Source of the DNA: JAMWZF01 sp041628615
GTDB lineage: Bacteria; Pseudomonadota; Alphaproteobacteria; Rhodobacterales; Rhodobacteraceae
Assembly (NCBI GenBank): GCA_041628615.1
Contig: JBFKOW010000019.1
Coordinates: 1 to 30,212, forward strand
Reading direction: 5' to 3'
Length of the DNA: 30,212 bases
A program made the translations under genes and the position numbers. Positions within the stretch are counted from its first letter, which is position 1. Each line of letters opens with the position of its first letter. The notes beneath the pieces are model-generated. The model had not been told where the DNA came from, made no database searches, and saw only the letters and a list, made by a program, of their open reading frames with translations. Positions 21,020 to 28,584 of the stretch are shown here, piece after piece.

Positions 21020-23071
21020 ATGGCACAGGATCCCCTCGTCATCTTCACCCCGTCCGGCAAGCGCGGGCGGTTCCCGGCCGGCACCCCGGTGCTCACCGCC
21101 GCGCGCCAGCTCGGCGTCGATCTCGATTCGGTCTGCGGCGGCCGGGGGATCTGCTCGAAATGCCAGATCACGCCGGCCTACGGTGATTTCCCCAAGCACG
21201 GGGTCACCGTGACCGAGGGCGCGCTGTCGGCGTGGAACGCCGTCGAGCAGCGCTACGACGACAAGCGCGGGCTGAAGCCGGGGCGCCGGCTGGGCTGCCA
21301 GGCCACGGTGCAGGGAGACGTGGTGATCGACGTACCGCCGGAAAGCCAGGTCCACCGGCAGGTCGTCCGCAAGGCCGCGACGGCGCGGGAGATCACCATG
21401 GACCCGGCGACGCGGCTGTTCTTCGTCGAGGTCGAGGAGCCCGACATGCACGAACCCACGGGCGATTTCGAACGCCTCGCCCGTGCGCTTGAAACTCAAT
21501 GGGATATCAAGGATATCCGGGCCTCTCTTGATGTCCTGCGCAGGATCCAGCCGACCCTGCGCAAAGGCAGGTGGCAGGTGACGGTGGCGCTGCACAAGGG
21601 CCATCGCGACACCGCGCACCGGGTGCTCGACCTCTGGCCGGGCCTGCACGAGGCCGGCATCTTCGGCCTGGCGATCGACCTCGGCTCGACCACCATCGCG
21701 GCGCATCTGTGCGACCTGGCCACCGGCGCGGTGCTGGCCTCGGCCGGCATCATGAACCCGCAGATCCGGTTCGGCGAGGACCTGATGAGCCGGGTCTCCT
21801 ACGCGATGATGAATGCCGGCGGCGATGTCGAGATGACCCGCGCGGTGCGCGAGGCGATCGACGCGCTGGCGGTCGAGATCGCCGGCGAGGCGGGCATCGA
21901 CCCGGCGCTGATCGTCGAGGCGGTGTTTGTCTGCAACCCGGTGATGCATCACCTGCTGCTCGGCATCGACCCGGTGGAACTGGGCCAGGCGCCGTTCGCG
22001 CTGGCCAGTTCCGACAGCCTGTCGCTCGACGCGCGCGACCTCGGCCTCGGCAGCCTGAACGCCAATGCCCGGGTCTACGTGCTGCCCTGCATCGCCGGCC
22101 ATGTCGGCGCCAATGCCGCCGCCGTCGCGCTGAGCGAGGAGCCGGGCAAGTCCGATGACCTGGTGCTCGTGGTCGATGTCGGCACAAATGCAGAACTCCT
22201 GCTCGGCGACAGGACCCGCGTGCTGGCCTGTTCCTCGCCCACCGGCCCGGCCTTCGAAGGGGCGCAGATCTCCTCCGGCCAGCGCGCCGCGCCCGGCGCG
22301 ATCGAGCGGATCGAGATCGACCCCGACAGCAAGGAGCCCCGCTTCCGCGTCATCGGCTGCGACCTGTGGTCGGACGATCCCGGCTTCGCGGCGGCCACCG
22401 CGGCGACCGGAATCACCGGCATCTGCGGGTCGGGCATCATCGAGGCGGTGGCCGAGATGCGCATGGCGGGTCTGGTCGATCCCTCCGGCCTGATCGGCTC
22501 GGCCGGGCAGACCGGCACCCCGCGCTGCGTGCCCACCGGCCGCACCCACGAATACGTGGTCCACGACGCCAGCGCCGAGGGCGGGCCGCGGATCACCGTC
22601 ACCCAGGGCGACATCCGGGCGATCCAGCTCGCCAAGTCGGCCCTTTATGCCGGAGCCCGGCTGCTGATGGACGAACGCGGCGTCGACAAGGTGGACCGCG
22701 TCGTGCTCGCCGGCGCCTTCGGGGCACACATCTCGCCCAGGCACGCGATGGTGCTGGGCATGATCCCCGACGCGCCGCTCGACAAGGTCACCTCGGCCGG
22801 CAACGCCGCGGGCACCGGGGCGCGGATCGCGCTCTGCAACAGCGCCGCGCGGGCCGAGATCGAGACCACCGTGCGGGCGATCACCAAGGTGGAGACGGCG
22901 ATCGAGCCGCGCTTCCAGGAGCATTTCGTCAACGCCTCGGCGATCCCGAACGCGGTCGATCCGTTCCCGGAACTGGCCCGCGTCGTCACCCTGCCCCGGG
23001 TCAGCTTCAATACTGGCGGCGAGTCGTCCGACGGTGCCGGCGGCCGCCGCCGCAGGAAGCGCGCGACCTGA
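21020..23071 (+). CDS. RACo-like reductive activator of corrinoid proteins (2Fe-2S + ASKHA ATPase)
   Basis: A 683-aa cytoplasmic protein. Residues about 5-105 form a plant-type ferredoxin domain with the cluster ligands Cys39, Cys45, Cys48 (VCGGRGICSKC) and Cys93 (LGCQ). A linker/dimerisation region follows. From about 212 the RACo-type ASKHA ATPase domain begins, with LAIDLGSTTIAAHL and a second phosphate motif VVDVGTNAELLLG (about 384-396), then CGSGIIEAVAEM and AGAFGAHISP. Proteins of this kind use ATP and an electron donor to return Co(II) corrinoid proteins to active Co(I). I placed the start at the ATG at 21020, where the ferredoxin domain begins; the open frame runs upstream without support. 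The C-terminus is a basic tail (GAGGRRRRKRAT), recalling the tail of the methyltransferase at 4767-5732, its probable pathway partner. Confidence 0.88.
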   Translation: MAQDPLVIFTPSGKRGRFPAGTPVLTAARQLGVDLDSVCGGRGICSKCQITPAYGDFPKHGVTVTEGALSAWNAVEQRYDDKRGLKPGRRLGCQATVQGDVVIDVPPESQVHRQVVRKAATAREITMDPATRLFFVEVEEPDMHEPTGDFERLARALETQWDIKDIRASLDVLRRIQPTLRKGRWQVTVALHKGHRDTAHRVLDLWPGLHEAGIFGLAIDLGSTTIAAHLCDLATGAVLASAGIMNPQIRFGEDLMSRVSYAMMNAGGDVEMTRAVREAIDALAVEIAGEAGIDPALIVEAVFVCNPVMHHLLLGIDPVELGQAPFALASSDSLSLDARDLGLGSLNANARVYVLPCIAGHVGANAAAVALSEEPGKSDDLVLVVDVGTNAELLLGDRTRVLACSSPTGPAFEGAQISSGQRAAPGAIERIEIDPDSKEPRFRVIGCDLWSDDPGFAAATAATGITGICGSGIIEAVAEMRMAGLVDPSGLIGSAGQTGTPRCVPTGRTHEYVVHDASAEGGPRITVTQGDIRAIQLAKSALYAGARLLMDERGVDKVDRVVLAGAFGAHISPRHAMVLGMIPDAPLDKVTSAGNAAGTGARIALCNSAARAEIETTVRAITKVETAIEPRFQEHFVNASAIPNAVDPFPELARVVTLPRVSFNTGGESSDGAGGRRRRKRAT

Positions 23072-23117
23072 CGGCGGCCGGCGGCCCGTTTCCTGCCGGC
23101 GGCGTCGCGCGATCATC

Positions 23118-23146
23118 TTGACCCGGTTCGACGCGCGACCTAATAC
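23118..23146 (+). promoter_or_regulatory. promoter of tRNA-Gly
   Basis: TTGACC (23118-23123), a 17-base spacer and TAATAC (23141-23146), close to the housekeeping sigma consensus. The predicted start near 23153 leaves only about 5 bases before the mature tRNA. Confidence 0.75.
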
Positions 23147-23157
23147 GCCGAGCGAGC

Positions 23158-23231
23158 GCGGGTATGGTGAAAAGGTATCACGCGAGCTTCCCAAGCTTAA
23201 GTTACGGGTTCGATTCCCGTTACCCGCTCCA
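23158..23231 (+). tRNA. tRNA-Gly (anticodon CCC)
   Basis: A 74-nt cloverleaf including an encoded CCA (23229-23231). The acceptor stem pairs GCGGGTA with TACCCGC; the discriminator base is T. The D stem pairs GTGA with TCAC. The anticodon loop TTCCCAA has anticodon CCC at 23190-23192. The T arm is ACGGG-TTCGATT-CCCGT. The outermost anticodon-stem pair is a C/A mismatch. It has its own strong promoter and stands alone, with no second tRNA next to it. Confidence 0.95.
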
Positions 23232-23255
23232 GTCCTCACCCAACGGCCCGGCACT

Positions 23256-23271
23256 CTTGCAACCTTGCAAC
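23256..23271. repeat. tandem CTTGCAAC repeat between tRNA-Gly and the exported protein
   Basis: CTTGCAAC occurs twice without a gap. Each copy contains the self-complementary TTGCAA. The segment GCAACCTTG at 23259-23267 also occurs inverted as CAAGGTTGC at 23322-23330, so a 9-bp stem with a loop of about 54 bases is possible. It lies in the upstream region of the gene at 23376 and could be a regulator site or an RNA structure. Confidence 0.45.
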
Positions 23272-23375
23272 AAAGGCTGGCGAGCTGCGCCGGCACGATT
23301 GATTCGGCAGGTCTCCGAAGACAAGGTTGCTTCAGCGCCGCTTGCCGGCGGCGCGCGTGACGGAAGGGATCCGAT

Positions 23376-24203
23376 ATGTACCGTATTCTGATGACTGCGC
23401 TCCTCGGCAGCGCCGCGATGCCCGCGGCGGCGCAGCCTTGGGGCACCAATGTGGAACTGGGCTTCTTCTCCTCGCAGCGCGGAAGCTCGGACAGCAGCGA
23501 CGCGGCAGAGGACGGCCCCTATGGCGGCGCCTACATCGCCGGACAGTTCGGCCGGACCCTGGGCTCGGGGCTGGAACTGGGCGTCGACATGCGCTTCGAG
23601 GCGCTGAACGAAGACACCGACGACGTCGACGACTATGGCCGGATCCAGACCGGCGTTCTCGGCGTCCACGTCGGCCGCAACGTCGCCCCCGACACTTATG
23701 CCGGCGGCTTTGCCGGGCTCGGTTACTTCGCGGCCGAGAGCGGCGACGACACCAACACCGGTTTCATCGTCGGCGGCGAGATCGCCCGCACCTTCGGCGC
23801 GGTGAACGCCTTCGCGCAACTCGGTTACGCCGTCGCGGAGCCGGACCCGGACGACAACGCCTTCATCGGCCCGGTCTACCGGCTCGGCGCCTCCTTCGAA
23901 CTGATGCCGGCGCTCGACATGACCTTCGCCCTGGAAGGCGGCACGTCGCCCACGATCTTCGAGGACGACGAGGATTCGGGCCGGTTCACCATCTTCTCGA
24001 TCACCGGCGTCTACGAGATCAACGCGAGCTGGGACGCGGTGGCGTCGGTCGCGATCGAGAATTACACCGCCAATACCGAGGATTCGGGCGAGGAAGCGAA
24101 CCTCTACCTCGGCGTGCGCTACAACATCGGCGGCGAGGCTTCTTCGCTCACGACCCCGATGGGCGCCTTCAAGGCGGTGGACTGGGCCAGCGAACTGGAC
24201 TGA
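23376..24203 (+). CDS. exported acidic beta-barrel-like protein, function unknown
   Basis: A 275-aa protein with a signal peptide MYRILMTALLGSAAMPAAAQ ending in an AAAQ-type cleavage site. The mature part is very acidic, with runs such as EDTDDVDD, EPDPDD and FEDDEDSG, which fall where turns or loops would be. Between them are alternating hydrophobic/polar strands, for example GVDMRFEAL, GGEIARTFGAVNAFAQLGYAV and ANLYLGVRYNIGG, as in small outer-membrane barrels. No named family was recognised. The ATG at 23376 follows GGAAGGG at good spacing. It is flanked by the tRNA upstream and a strong terminator downstream, so it forms its own transcription unit, possibly including read-through from the tRNA. 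Surface exposure of the acidic loops is inference. Confidence 0.7.
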   Translation: MYRILMTALLGSAAMPAAAQPWGTNVELGFFSSQRGSSDSSDAAEDGPYGGAYIAGQFGRTLGSGLELGVDMRFEALNEDTDDVDDYGRIQTGVLGVHVGRNVAPDTYAGGFAGLGYFAAESGDDTNTGFIVGGEIARTFGAVNAFAQLGYAVAEPDPDDNAFIGPVYRLGASFELMPALDMTFALEGGTSPTIFEDDEDSGRFTIFSITGVYEINASWDAVASVAIENYTANTEDSGEEANLYLGVRYNIGGEASSLTTPMGAFKAVDWASELD

Positions 24204-24227
24204 TCCGCCGGACCACCGGACACTCCG

Positions 24228-24260
24228 CGCCCGGGGCCCTGCCGCGCCCCGGGCGTTTTT
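24228..24260 (+). terminator. strong intrinsic terminator after the exported protein gene
   Basis: Arms CGCCCGGGGC (24228-24237) and GCCCCGGGCG (24246-24255) form a perfect 10-bp stem with an 8-base loop, followed directly by TTTTT (24256-24260). It begins 25 bp after the stop codon. Confidence 0.92.
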
Positions 24261-24614
24261 CGTTCATGATGTCCGGGGCCGGCCAGGTGCGGTTCAATGC
24301 GGTCGGCATTCTCGGCCACGTCAAGAATGCCGCCTTTCCGAGCGGGTTCGAGGATGTCCGCGTCGCCCGGCCGGGCCGGTTCGGGATCGGCGGCGGGGCC
24401 GCGGACCCCCCGACTGGCCGCGGCCGGGATCGGCTGCCAGTCTCGGTCCCGACCGCTGGCGCGGCAGGATCGCGTGGCGACTCGCCGGGCCACGACAATC
24501 GGGGCGGCGGCGCTCGGGACAGAGCAGGCCAGTGTTCCGGCCGCGCGCCGAGGCGCGCTGACCCGAAGGGGACGGTGGGTCTTGACCCACCCTCCCTTGC
24601 CGCCGCCTCCGGCG
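24261..24614. other. 354-bp gap without a recognisable gene
   Basis: Between the terminator and the 3' end of pgi, open frames exist in several directions, but none has a ribosome site with a recognisable product. The segment holds a 9-bp inverted repeat (CGGCATTCT / AGAATGCCG, 24304-24332, 11-base loop) and the palindrome at 24574-24591. It may contain decayed coding sequence or a small RNA. I cannot support a gene. Confidence 0.5.
24574..24591. repeat. GGTGGGTC-NN-GACCCACC palindrome, copy 1 (after pgi)
   Basis: Perfect 8-bp arms around TT, 23 bp beyond the pgi stop codon. The arms are identical to those at 26946-26963. It lies at the 3' side of minus-strand genes in both cases. With no T-run it may be a transcript-end or mRNA-stabilising element rather than a classical terminator. 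Confidence 0.65.
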
Positions 24615-26213
24615 CTAGAGTCCGTGGGCGCGCAGGTGGGCGACCAGCCCGGCGGTGGACCCGTCCTTGCCCTCGTTCGATCCGCCCTCGACCACCGGCT
24701 GCAGCGCGGTGGCGAGTTCCTTGCCCAGTTCCACGCCCCACTGATCGTAGGAGTTGATGCCCAGCACCGCCCCCTCGACGAAGACCCGGTGCTCGTAGAG
24801 CGCGATGATCTGGCCCAGCACCTCGGGTGTCAGCCTGGGATAGGTCAGGGTCACCGAGGGCCGGTTGCCGGGGAACACCCGGTGCGCGGCCTGCCGCTCC
24901 AGTTCGGCGCCCTCGAAGCTGCCGGCGACCTTGGCCCGCGCCTCGTCCAGCGTCCGGCCCCGCATCAGCGCCTCGGACTGGGCCAGGCAGTTGGCCACCA
25001 GCAACCGGTGCTGGTGGTGCAGGTCGTCCTCGTGGCCCCGGGCGGCGACGAGGAATTCGCAGGGCACCACCTGGGTGCCCTGGTGGATCAGCTGGTAGAA
25101 GGCGTGCTGGCCGTTGGTCCCCGGCTCGCCCCAGACCACCGGTCCGGCGGGGCCGTCGACCGGACTGCCGTCCATCGTCACGCCCTTGCCGTTGCTTTCC
25201 ATCTCGAGCTGCTGGAGATAGGCCGGCAGCCGGGCCAGCCGGTTGTCGTAGGGCAGCACCGCGCGGGTCGGGTAGCCGCAGACCTGGTTGTGCCAGATCC
25301 CCACCAGCGCGAGGAGCGCGGGCAGGTTCTCGGACCAGGCCGCGGCGCGGAAATGGGTGTCCATCGACTGGCCGCCGCGCAGGAAGGCGCGGAACGCCTC
25401 GGGACCGATGGCGATCATCAGCGACAGGCCGATCGGCCCCCACATCGAGTAGCGCCCGCCGACCCAGTCCTCGAAGCCGAACACGCGATCGGCGGCGATG
25501 CCGAAGGCGGCGGTCTTGTCCTGGGCGGTGGACAGGGCGGCGAACTGCGCCGCCGGGTCGGCGACGGTCTCGGCCATCCACGCCTTCGCGGTGCGGGCGT
25601 TGGTCATCGTCTCGATGGTGGTGAAGGTCTTGGAGGCGACGATCACCAGCGTCGTGGCCGGGTCGCAGGCGCGCAGCGCGTCGGCGATATCGGCCGGGTC
25701 GACGTTCGACACGAAGTGGCAGCGCGGCCCGTCATGGTAGGGCGCCAGCGCCCGCGCCGCCATCGCCGGGCCCAGATCCGAGCCGCCGATGCCGATGTTG
25801 ATGACGTCGGTGATCCTGCCGCCCGCCCCGGTGAACCGGCCGGCACGGACATCGGCAGCGAAGGTCTCCATCCGGGCGAGGGTGTCGAGAACGCCGGGCA
25901 TCACGTCCTGGCCCGCGACCGTCACCGGGCCGCCGTCGAGGTTGCGCAGCGCGGTGTGCAGCACCGCCCGGCCCTCGGTCTCGTTGATCGGGGCGCCGGT
26001 GAACATCGCCTCGCGGCGGCCGGCGACGCCGCGGTCGTCCAGAAGCCGGATCAGCAGCCCCAGCCCGTCGGCGTCGAGGTTGGTCTTGGAGAAGTCCAGC
26101 CGCAGGTCGCCGAGGCTGGCCGAGAAGGCCCCGGCCCGGCCGGGGTCGTCGAACAGGTCGAGGATGCGCCGGCCGGCGACACTGGCATGGTGGGCTTTCA
26201 GATCGGACCACAT
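24615..26213 (-). CDS. pgi: glucose-6-phosphate isomerase
   Basis: A 532-aa cytoplasmic enzyme that interconverts glucose-6-phosphate and fructose-6-phosphate. Both family signatures are present: VGGRYSMWGPIGLSL in the middle and GINSYDQWGVELGKELA near the C-terminus. NIGIGGSDLGP and the SKTFTTIET phosphate-binding segment are intact, as is the catalytic Glu in GEPGTNGQHAFYQLIHQG. The length is typical of the long form. The ATG at 26213 lies 15 bp after the pgl stop, so pgl and pgi are co-transcribed. With Zwf, Pgl and Glk the gene gives a route for sugar entering by the agl system, and allows fructose phosphate to be cycled back into the Entner-Doudoroff pathway. Confidence 0.95.
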   Translation of the reverse strand: MWSDLKAHHASVAGRRILDLFDDPGRAGAFSASLGDLRLDFSKTNLDADGLGLLIRLLDDRGVAGRREAMFTGAPINETEGRAVLHTALRNLDGGPVTVAGQDVMPGVLDTLARMETFAADVRAGRFTGAGGRITDVINIGIGGSDLGPAMAARALAPYHDGPRCHFVSNVDPADIADALRACDPATTLVIVASKTFTTIETMTNARTAKAWMAETVADPAAQFAALSTAQDKTAAFGIAADRVFGFEDWVGGRYSMWGPIGLSLMIAIGPEAFRAFLRGGQSMDTHFRAAAWSENLPALLALVGIWHNQVCGYPTRAVLPYDNRLARLPAYLQQLEMESNGKGVTMDGSPVDGPAGPVVWGEPGTNGQHAFYQLIHQGTQVVPCEFLVAARGHEDDLHHQHRLLVANCLAQSEALMRGRTLDEARAKVAGSFEGAELERQAAHRVFPGNRPSVTLTYPRLTPEVLGQIIALYEHRVFVEGAVLGINSYDQWGVELGKELATALQPVVEGGSNEGKDGSTAGLVAHLRAHGL

Positions 26214-26228
26214 CGCTATCGGTCTCCT

Positions 26229-26903
26229 TCAGCTTTCGGCCCAGTGGACCGTGGTTCCCCGCAGGATCGCGGCCACCGGCGCCTCGTGCGGCGGCAGGCT
26301 GCGGGCTCGTTCGAGCGCTTCGCGCTTCTCGCTCCCGGTGATCACGAGGTGCCGGCTCATGGCGCCGTTCAGCACCGCGGCGGACAGTGTGATCCGGGGT
26401 TCGGGGGCGCCGGGCGCGCGCATCGCGACCAGCGGCGCCTCGGTGGTCAGCGCCTCGTCCAGCCGGTCGGCGCCGGGAAAGATCGAGGCGGTGTGCATGT
26501 CCGCCCCCATGCCAAGCAGCAGCACCGAAAGCGGCAGGTTTTCGGTGACGGTCGCGCCCAGCCGGTCGAGCGCGGCCTCGGGCTCGGGCGCATCGGCGTA
26601 GAGCGGGACGTAGACCGCGTCTGCGGCGCGGCCGGTCAGCAGCCGCTGGCGCAGGAGCCGGGTGTTGGACCTCGGATGATCCTCCGGAACCCAGCGCTCG
26701 TCGGTGAGCATGACCCGGACCCGGGACCAGTCGAGGTGGGTGTCGCAGAGGCTGTCGAAGATCGGCCCCGGCGTGGTGCCGCCGGGCACGGCGAGACTGG
26801 CGAAGGGGTTCTGCGACAGGCTGGTGCGCAACTCGCTCGCCAACCGGTCGGCGAGGTCCATCATCATCATCTCGGCGTCGGGATACTCGATCAGCTCCAT
26901 CAC
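26229..26903 (-). CDS. pgl: 6-phosphogluconolactonase (DevB/SOL family)
   Basis: A 224-aa enzyme that hydrolyses 6-phosphogluconolactone to 6-phosphogluconate. Family motifs are VPGGTTPGPIFDSL, LTDERWVPEDHPRSN (about 65-80) and LLLGMGADMHTASIFPGAD. GSEKREALERA marks the C-terminal part. The ATG at 26903 follows AAGGAGG with ideal spacing. It lies between zwf (118 bp upstream, with two hairpins in the gap) and pgi (15 bp downstream), the usual zwf-pgl order. It is likely transcribed from the zwf promoter, with the hairpins adjusting the amount of downstream message. Confidence 0.93.
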   Translation of the reverse strand: MMELIEYPDAEMMMMDLADRLASELRTSLSQNPFASLAVPGGTTPGPIFDSLCDTHLDWSRVRVMLTDERWVPEDHPRSNTRLLRQRLLTGRAADAVYVPLYADAPEPEAALDRLGATVTENLPLSVLLLGMGADMHTASIFPGADRLDEALTTEAPLVAMRAPGAPEPRITLSAAVLNGAMSRHLVITGSEKREALERARSLPPHEAPVAAILRGTTVHWAES

Positions 26904-26945
26904 GTTCCTCCTTGCCGGGCCCCCATGCCGGGCCTGCCGGCGGTC

Positions 26946-26963
26946 GGTGGGTCGAGACCCACC
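26946..26963. repeat. GGTGGGTC-NN-GACCCACC palindrome, copy 2 (zwf-pgl gap)
   Basis: Perfect 8-bp arms identical to those at 24574-24591, here around the bases GA. It lies 59 bp beyond the zwf stop codon and 43 bp before pgl. Identical arms with different loop bases suggest a maintained stem or a repeat family. Confidence 0.65.
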
Positions 26964-26982
26964 TCACTCCGCGGCCCCGCCG

Positions 26983-27020
26983 CCGGGTCCGGGGGTGCCG
27001 GGGCGCCCCCCTCGGCCCGG
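26983..27020. repeat. GC-rich interrupted hairpin after zwf, GGGTCCGGGGG family, copy 2
   Basis: Outer arms CCGGG/CCCGG and inner arms GGGGG/CCCCC with small internal loops. It begins one base beyond the zwf stop codon. The left arm shares GGGTCCGGGGG with 20884-20902. No T-run is present; it may slow read-through into pgl or protect the zwf mRNA end. Confidence 0.45.
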
Positions 27021-27021
27021 G

Positions 27022-28476
27022 TCAGCCCTTGATCTCGCGCCAGCGCCGTCCGTCGCGGTGCAGCAGCATCATCGAATCCTCGGGCCCGCTGGACCCGGCG
27101 TCGTAGAGCTTGGGCACATCGCTGCGGGCGGTCCAGCCCTCGATGAGCGGATCGGTCCAGGCCCAGGCCGCCTCGACCTCGTCGCCGCGCATGAACAGGG
27201 TCTGGTTGCCCCGGATCACGTCCATGATCAGCCGCTCGTAGGCGTCGGGGATATCGGCGTCCTTGTCGCCGATCGCGTCGGCGAAGGTCATGTCGAGCGG
27301 CACGTCCACGAGCCGCATCCCGCCCGGTCCCGGCTCCTTGATCGTCACCTGCAGGTCGATCCCCTCGTTCGGCTGCAGCCGGATCGACAGGATGTTGCGG
27401 TGCCGGGCCTCGTCGCCTTCGAAGATCGAGTGCCCGAGGTCCTTGAACACCACCGCGATCTCGGAGGACCGGGTCTTCATCCGCTTGCCGGTTCGCAGGT
27501 AGAACGGCACCCCGGCCCAGCGCCAGTTGTCGATGTGGCAGCGCAGGGCGACGAAGCTCTCGGTGAAGCTGCGCGGGTCGCCTACGTCCTCGCGGTAGCT
27601 CGGGCCGTCGGGACCGGCGTCATACTGGCCGCGGACGATGTGGTGGTGGTCCACCGGCTGCAGGGCGCGGATCACCTTGAGCTTCTCGTCGCGCACCGCG
27701 CCGGCCTCGAAACGCGACGGCGGTTCCATCGCGATCAGGCAGAGCAGCTGCATCAGGTGGTTCTGCACCATGTCCCGCATCGCGCCGGACTTGTCGTAGT
27801 AGGACCCGCGCCCGCCAACGCCCACGGATTCGGCCACGGTGATCTGGATGTGGTCGACGTAGTGGTTGTTCCACAGCGGCTCGAACAGGACGTTGCCGAA
27901 GCGCACCGCCATCAGGTTCTGGACCGTCTCCTTCCCGAGGTAGTGGTCGATTCGGTAGATCTGGCTTTCGTCGAAATGCTCCGCCAGCGTCGCATTCAGC
28001 GCCCGCGCCGAGGCCAGATCCCGTCCGAAGGGTTTCTCGACCACCACCCGGTCGCGCGGCCCGGCGATGCCGTTGGTGTGCAGGCGCTCGGCGAGATCGC
28101 CGAACAGCGACGGCGCCACCGAGAAGTAGAACGCACGCACCACGTCGGGCCGCACGAGATCCTTCAGCACGTCCCAGCCGCCGGTCCCCTTCGCGTCGAT
28201 CGCGACGTAGTGCAACGCGCCGAGAAAGCGCTCCATGCAGGCGGTGTCGCCGGCCACGTCGGCGGCGAATTCCTGGATCGCCTCGCGGATCATCTCGCGG
28301 TAGCCGGCCTCGTCGAGATCCGACCGGGCGGCGCCGATCACGCGGGCCCCGTCGGGCATCTGCCCGGCGAGGCAGCGGCGGTAGAGCCCCGGCAGGATCT
28401 TGCGGCGGGCAAGGTCGCCGGTGCCGCCGAAGATCACCAGGTCGAAGGGATCGACGGGTATGATTCGCGAGACCAT
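27022..28476 (-). CDS. zwf: glucose-6-phosphate 1-dehydrogenase
   Basis: A 484-aa enzyme that oxidises glucose-6-phosphate to 6-phosphogluconolactone with NAD(P). The nucleotide-binding fingerprint is VIFGGTGDLARRKILPGLY (residues 14-32). EKPFG (147-151) and the active-site motif RIDHYLGK (175-182) are intact. YYDKSGAMRDMVQNHLMQLL follows in the usual place. I chose the ATG at 28476, which has GGAGG seven bases upstream; the frame remains open to 28578 but without a site, and that stretch holds the promoter and operator. It is the first gene of zwf-pgl-pgi. Together with 6-phosphogluconate dehydratase and KDPG aldolase, not present here, it would feed the Entner-Doudoroff pathway. Confidence 0.95.
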   Translation of the reverse strand: MVSRIIPVDPFDLVIFGGTGDLARRKILPGLYRRCLAGQMPDGARVIGAARSDLDEAGYREMIREAIQEFAADVAGDTACMERFLGALHYVAIDAKGTGGWDVLKDLVRPDVVRAFYFSVAPSLFGDLAERLHTNGIAGPRDRVVVEKPFGRDLASARALNATLAEHFDESQIYRIDHYLGKETVQNLMAVRFGNVLFEPLWNNHYVDHIQITVAESVGVGGRGSYYDKSGAMRDMVQNHLMQLLCLIAMEPPSRFEAGAVRDEKLKVIRALQPVDHHHIVRGQYDAGPDGPSYREDVGDPRSFTESFVALRCHIDNWRWAGVPFYLRTGKRMKTRSSEIAVVFKDLGHSIFEGDEARHRNILSIRLQPNEGIDLQVTIKEPGPGGMRLVDVPLDMTFADAIGDKDADIPDAYERLIMDVIRGNQTLFMRGDEVEAAWAWTDPLIEGWTARSDVPKLYDAGSSGPEDSMMLLHRDGRRWREIKG

Positions 28477-28518
28477 GTCTTTGCCTCCGTGGCTGTGCCG
28501 GCGGTTGCCGTCACGCTT

Positions 28519-28530
28519 GTTAGCGCTAAC
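28519..28530. promoter_or_regulatory. LacI-type operator upstream of zwf
   Basis: GTTAGCGCTAAC is a perfect 12-bp palindrome with a central CG, placed just after the predicted zwf start point and 43 bp before the start codon. It differs from the AAAGCGCTTT operators of aglR, so a different LacI-family regulator, not encoded in this window, is expected. Confidence 0.65.
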
Positions 28531-28544
28531 TTTCCGCCGCCCCG

Positions 28545-28573
28545 CTCTTACGGCCCGCGGCCCGTGCTGTCCA
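28545..28573 (-). promoter_or_regulatory. candidate zwf promoter
   Basis: On the minus strand TGGACA (28573-28568), a 17-base spacer and TAAGAG (28550-28545). The predicted start, near 28538, lies directly before the operator at 28519-28530, which supports the pair. Confidence 0.55.
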
Positions 28574-28584
28574 GTCATGCCACC

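Noticed and set aside
18336..21212. 958-codon open frame on the plus strand across the RsmB-like gene and guaB
   Set aside because: It is antisense to two genes with intact motifs and shows no recognisable domain.
20804..23449. 881-codon minus-strand frame covering the corrinoid activator and the tRNA
   Set aside because: It crosses a certain tRNA and a protein with ferredoxin and ASKHA motifs on the other strand.
26229..28476. Frameshift or split gene between zwf and pgl
   Set aside because: Both proteins have complete ends and their own ribosome sites; the gap is truly intergenic with hairpins.
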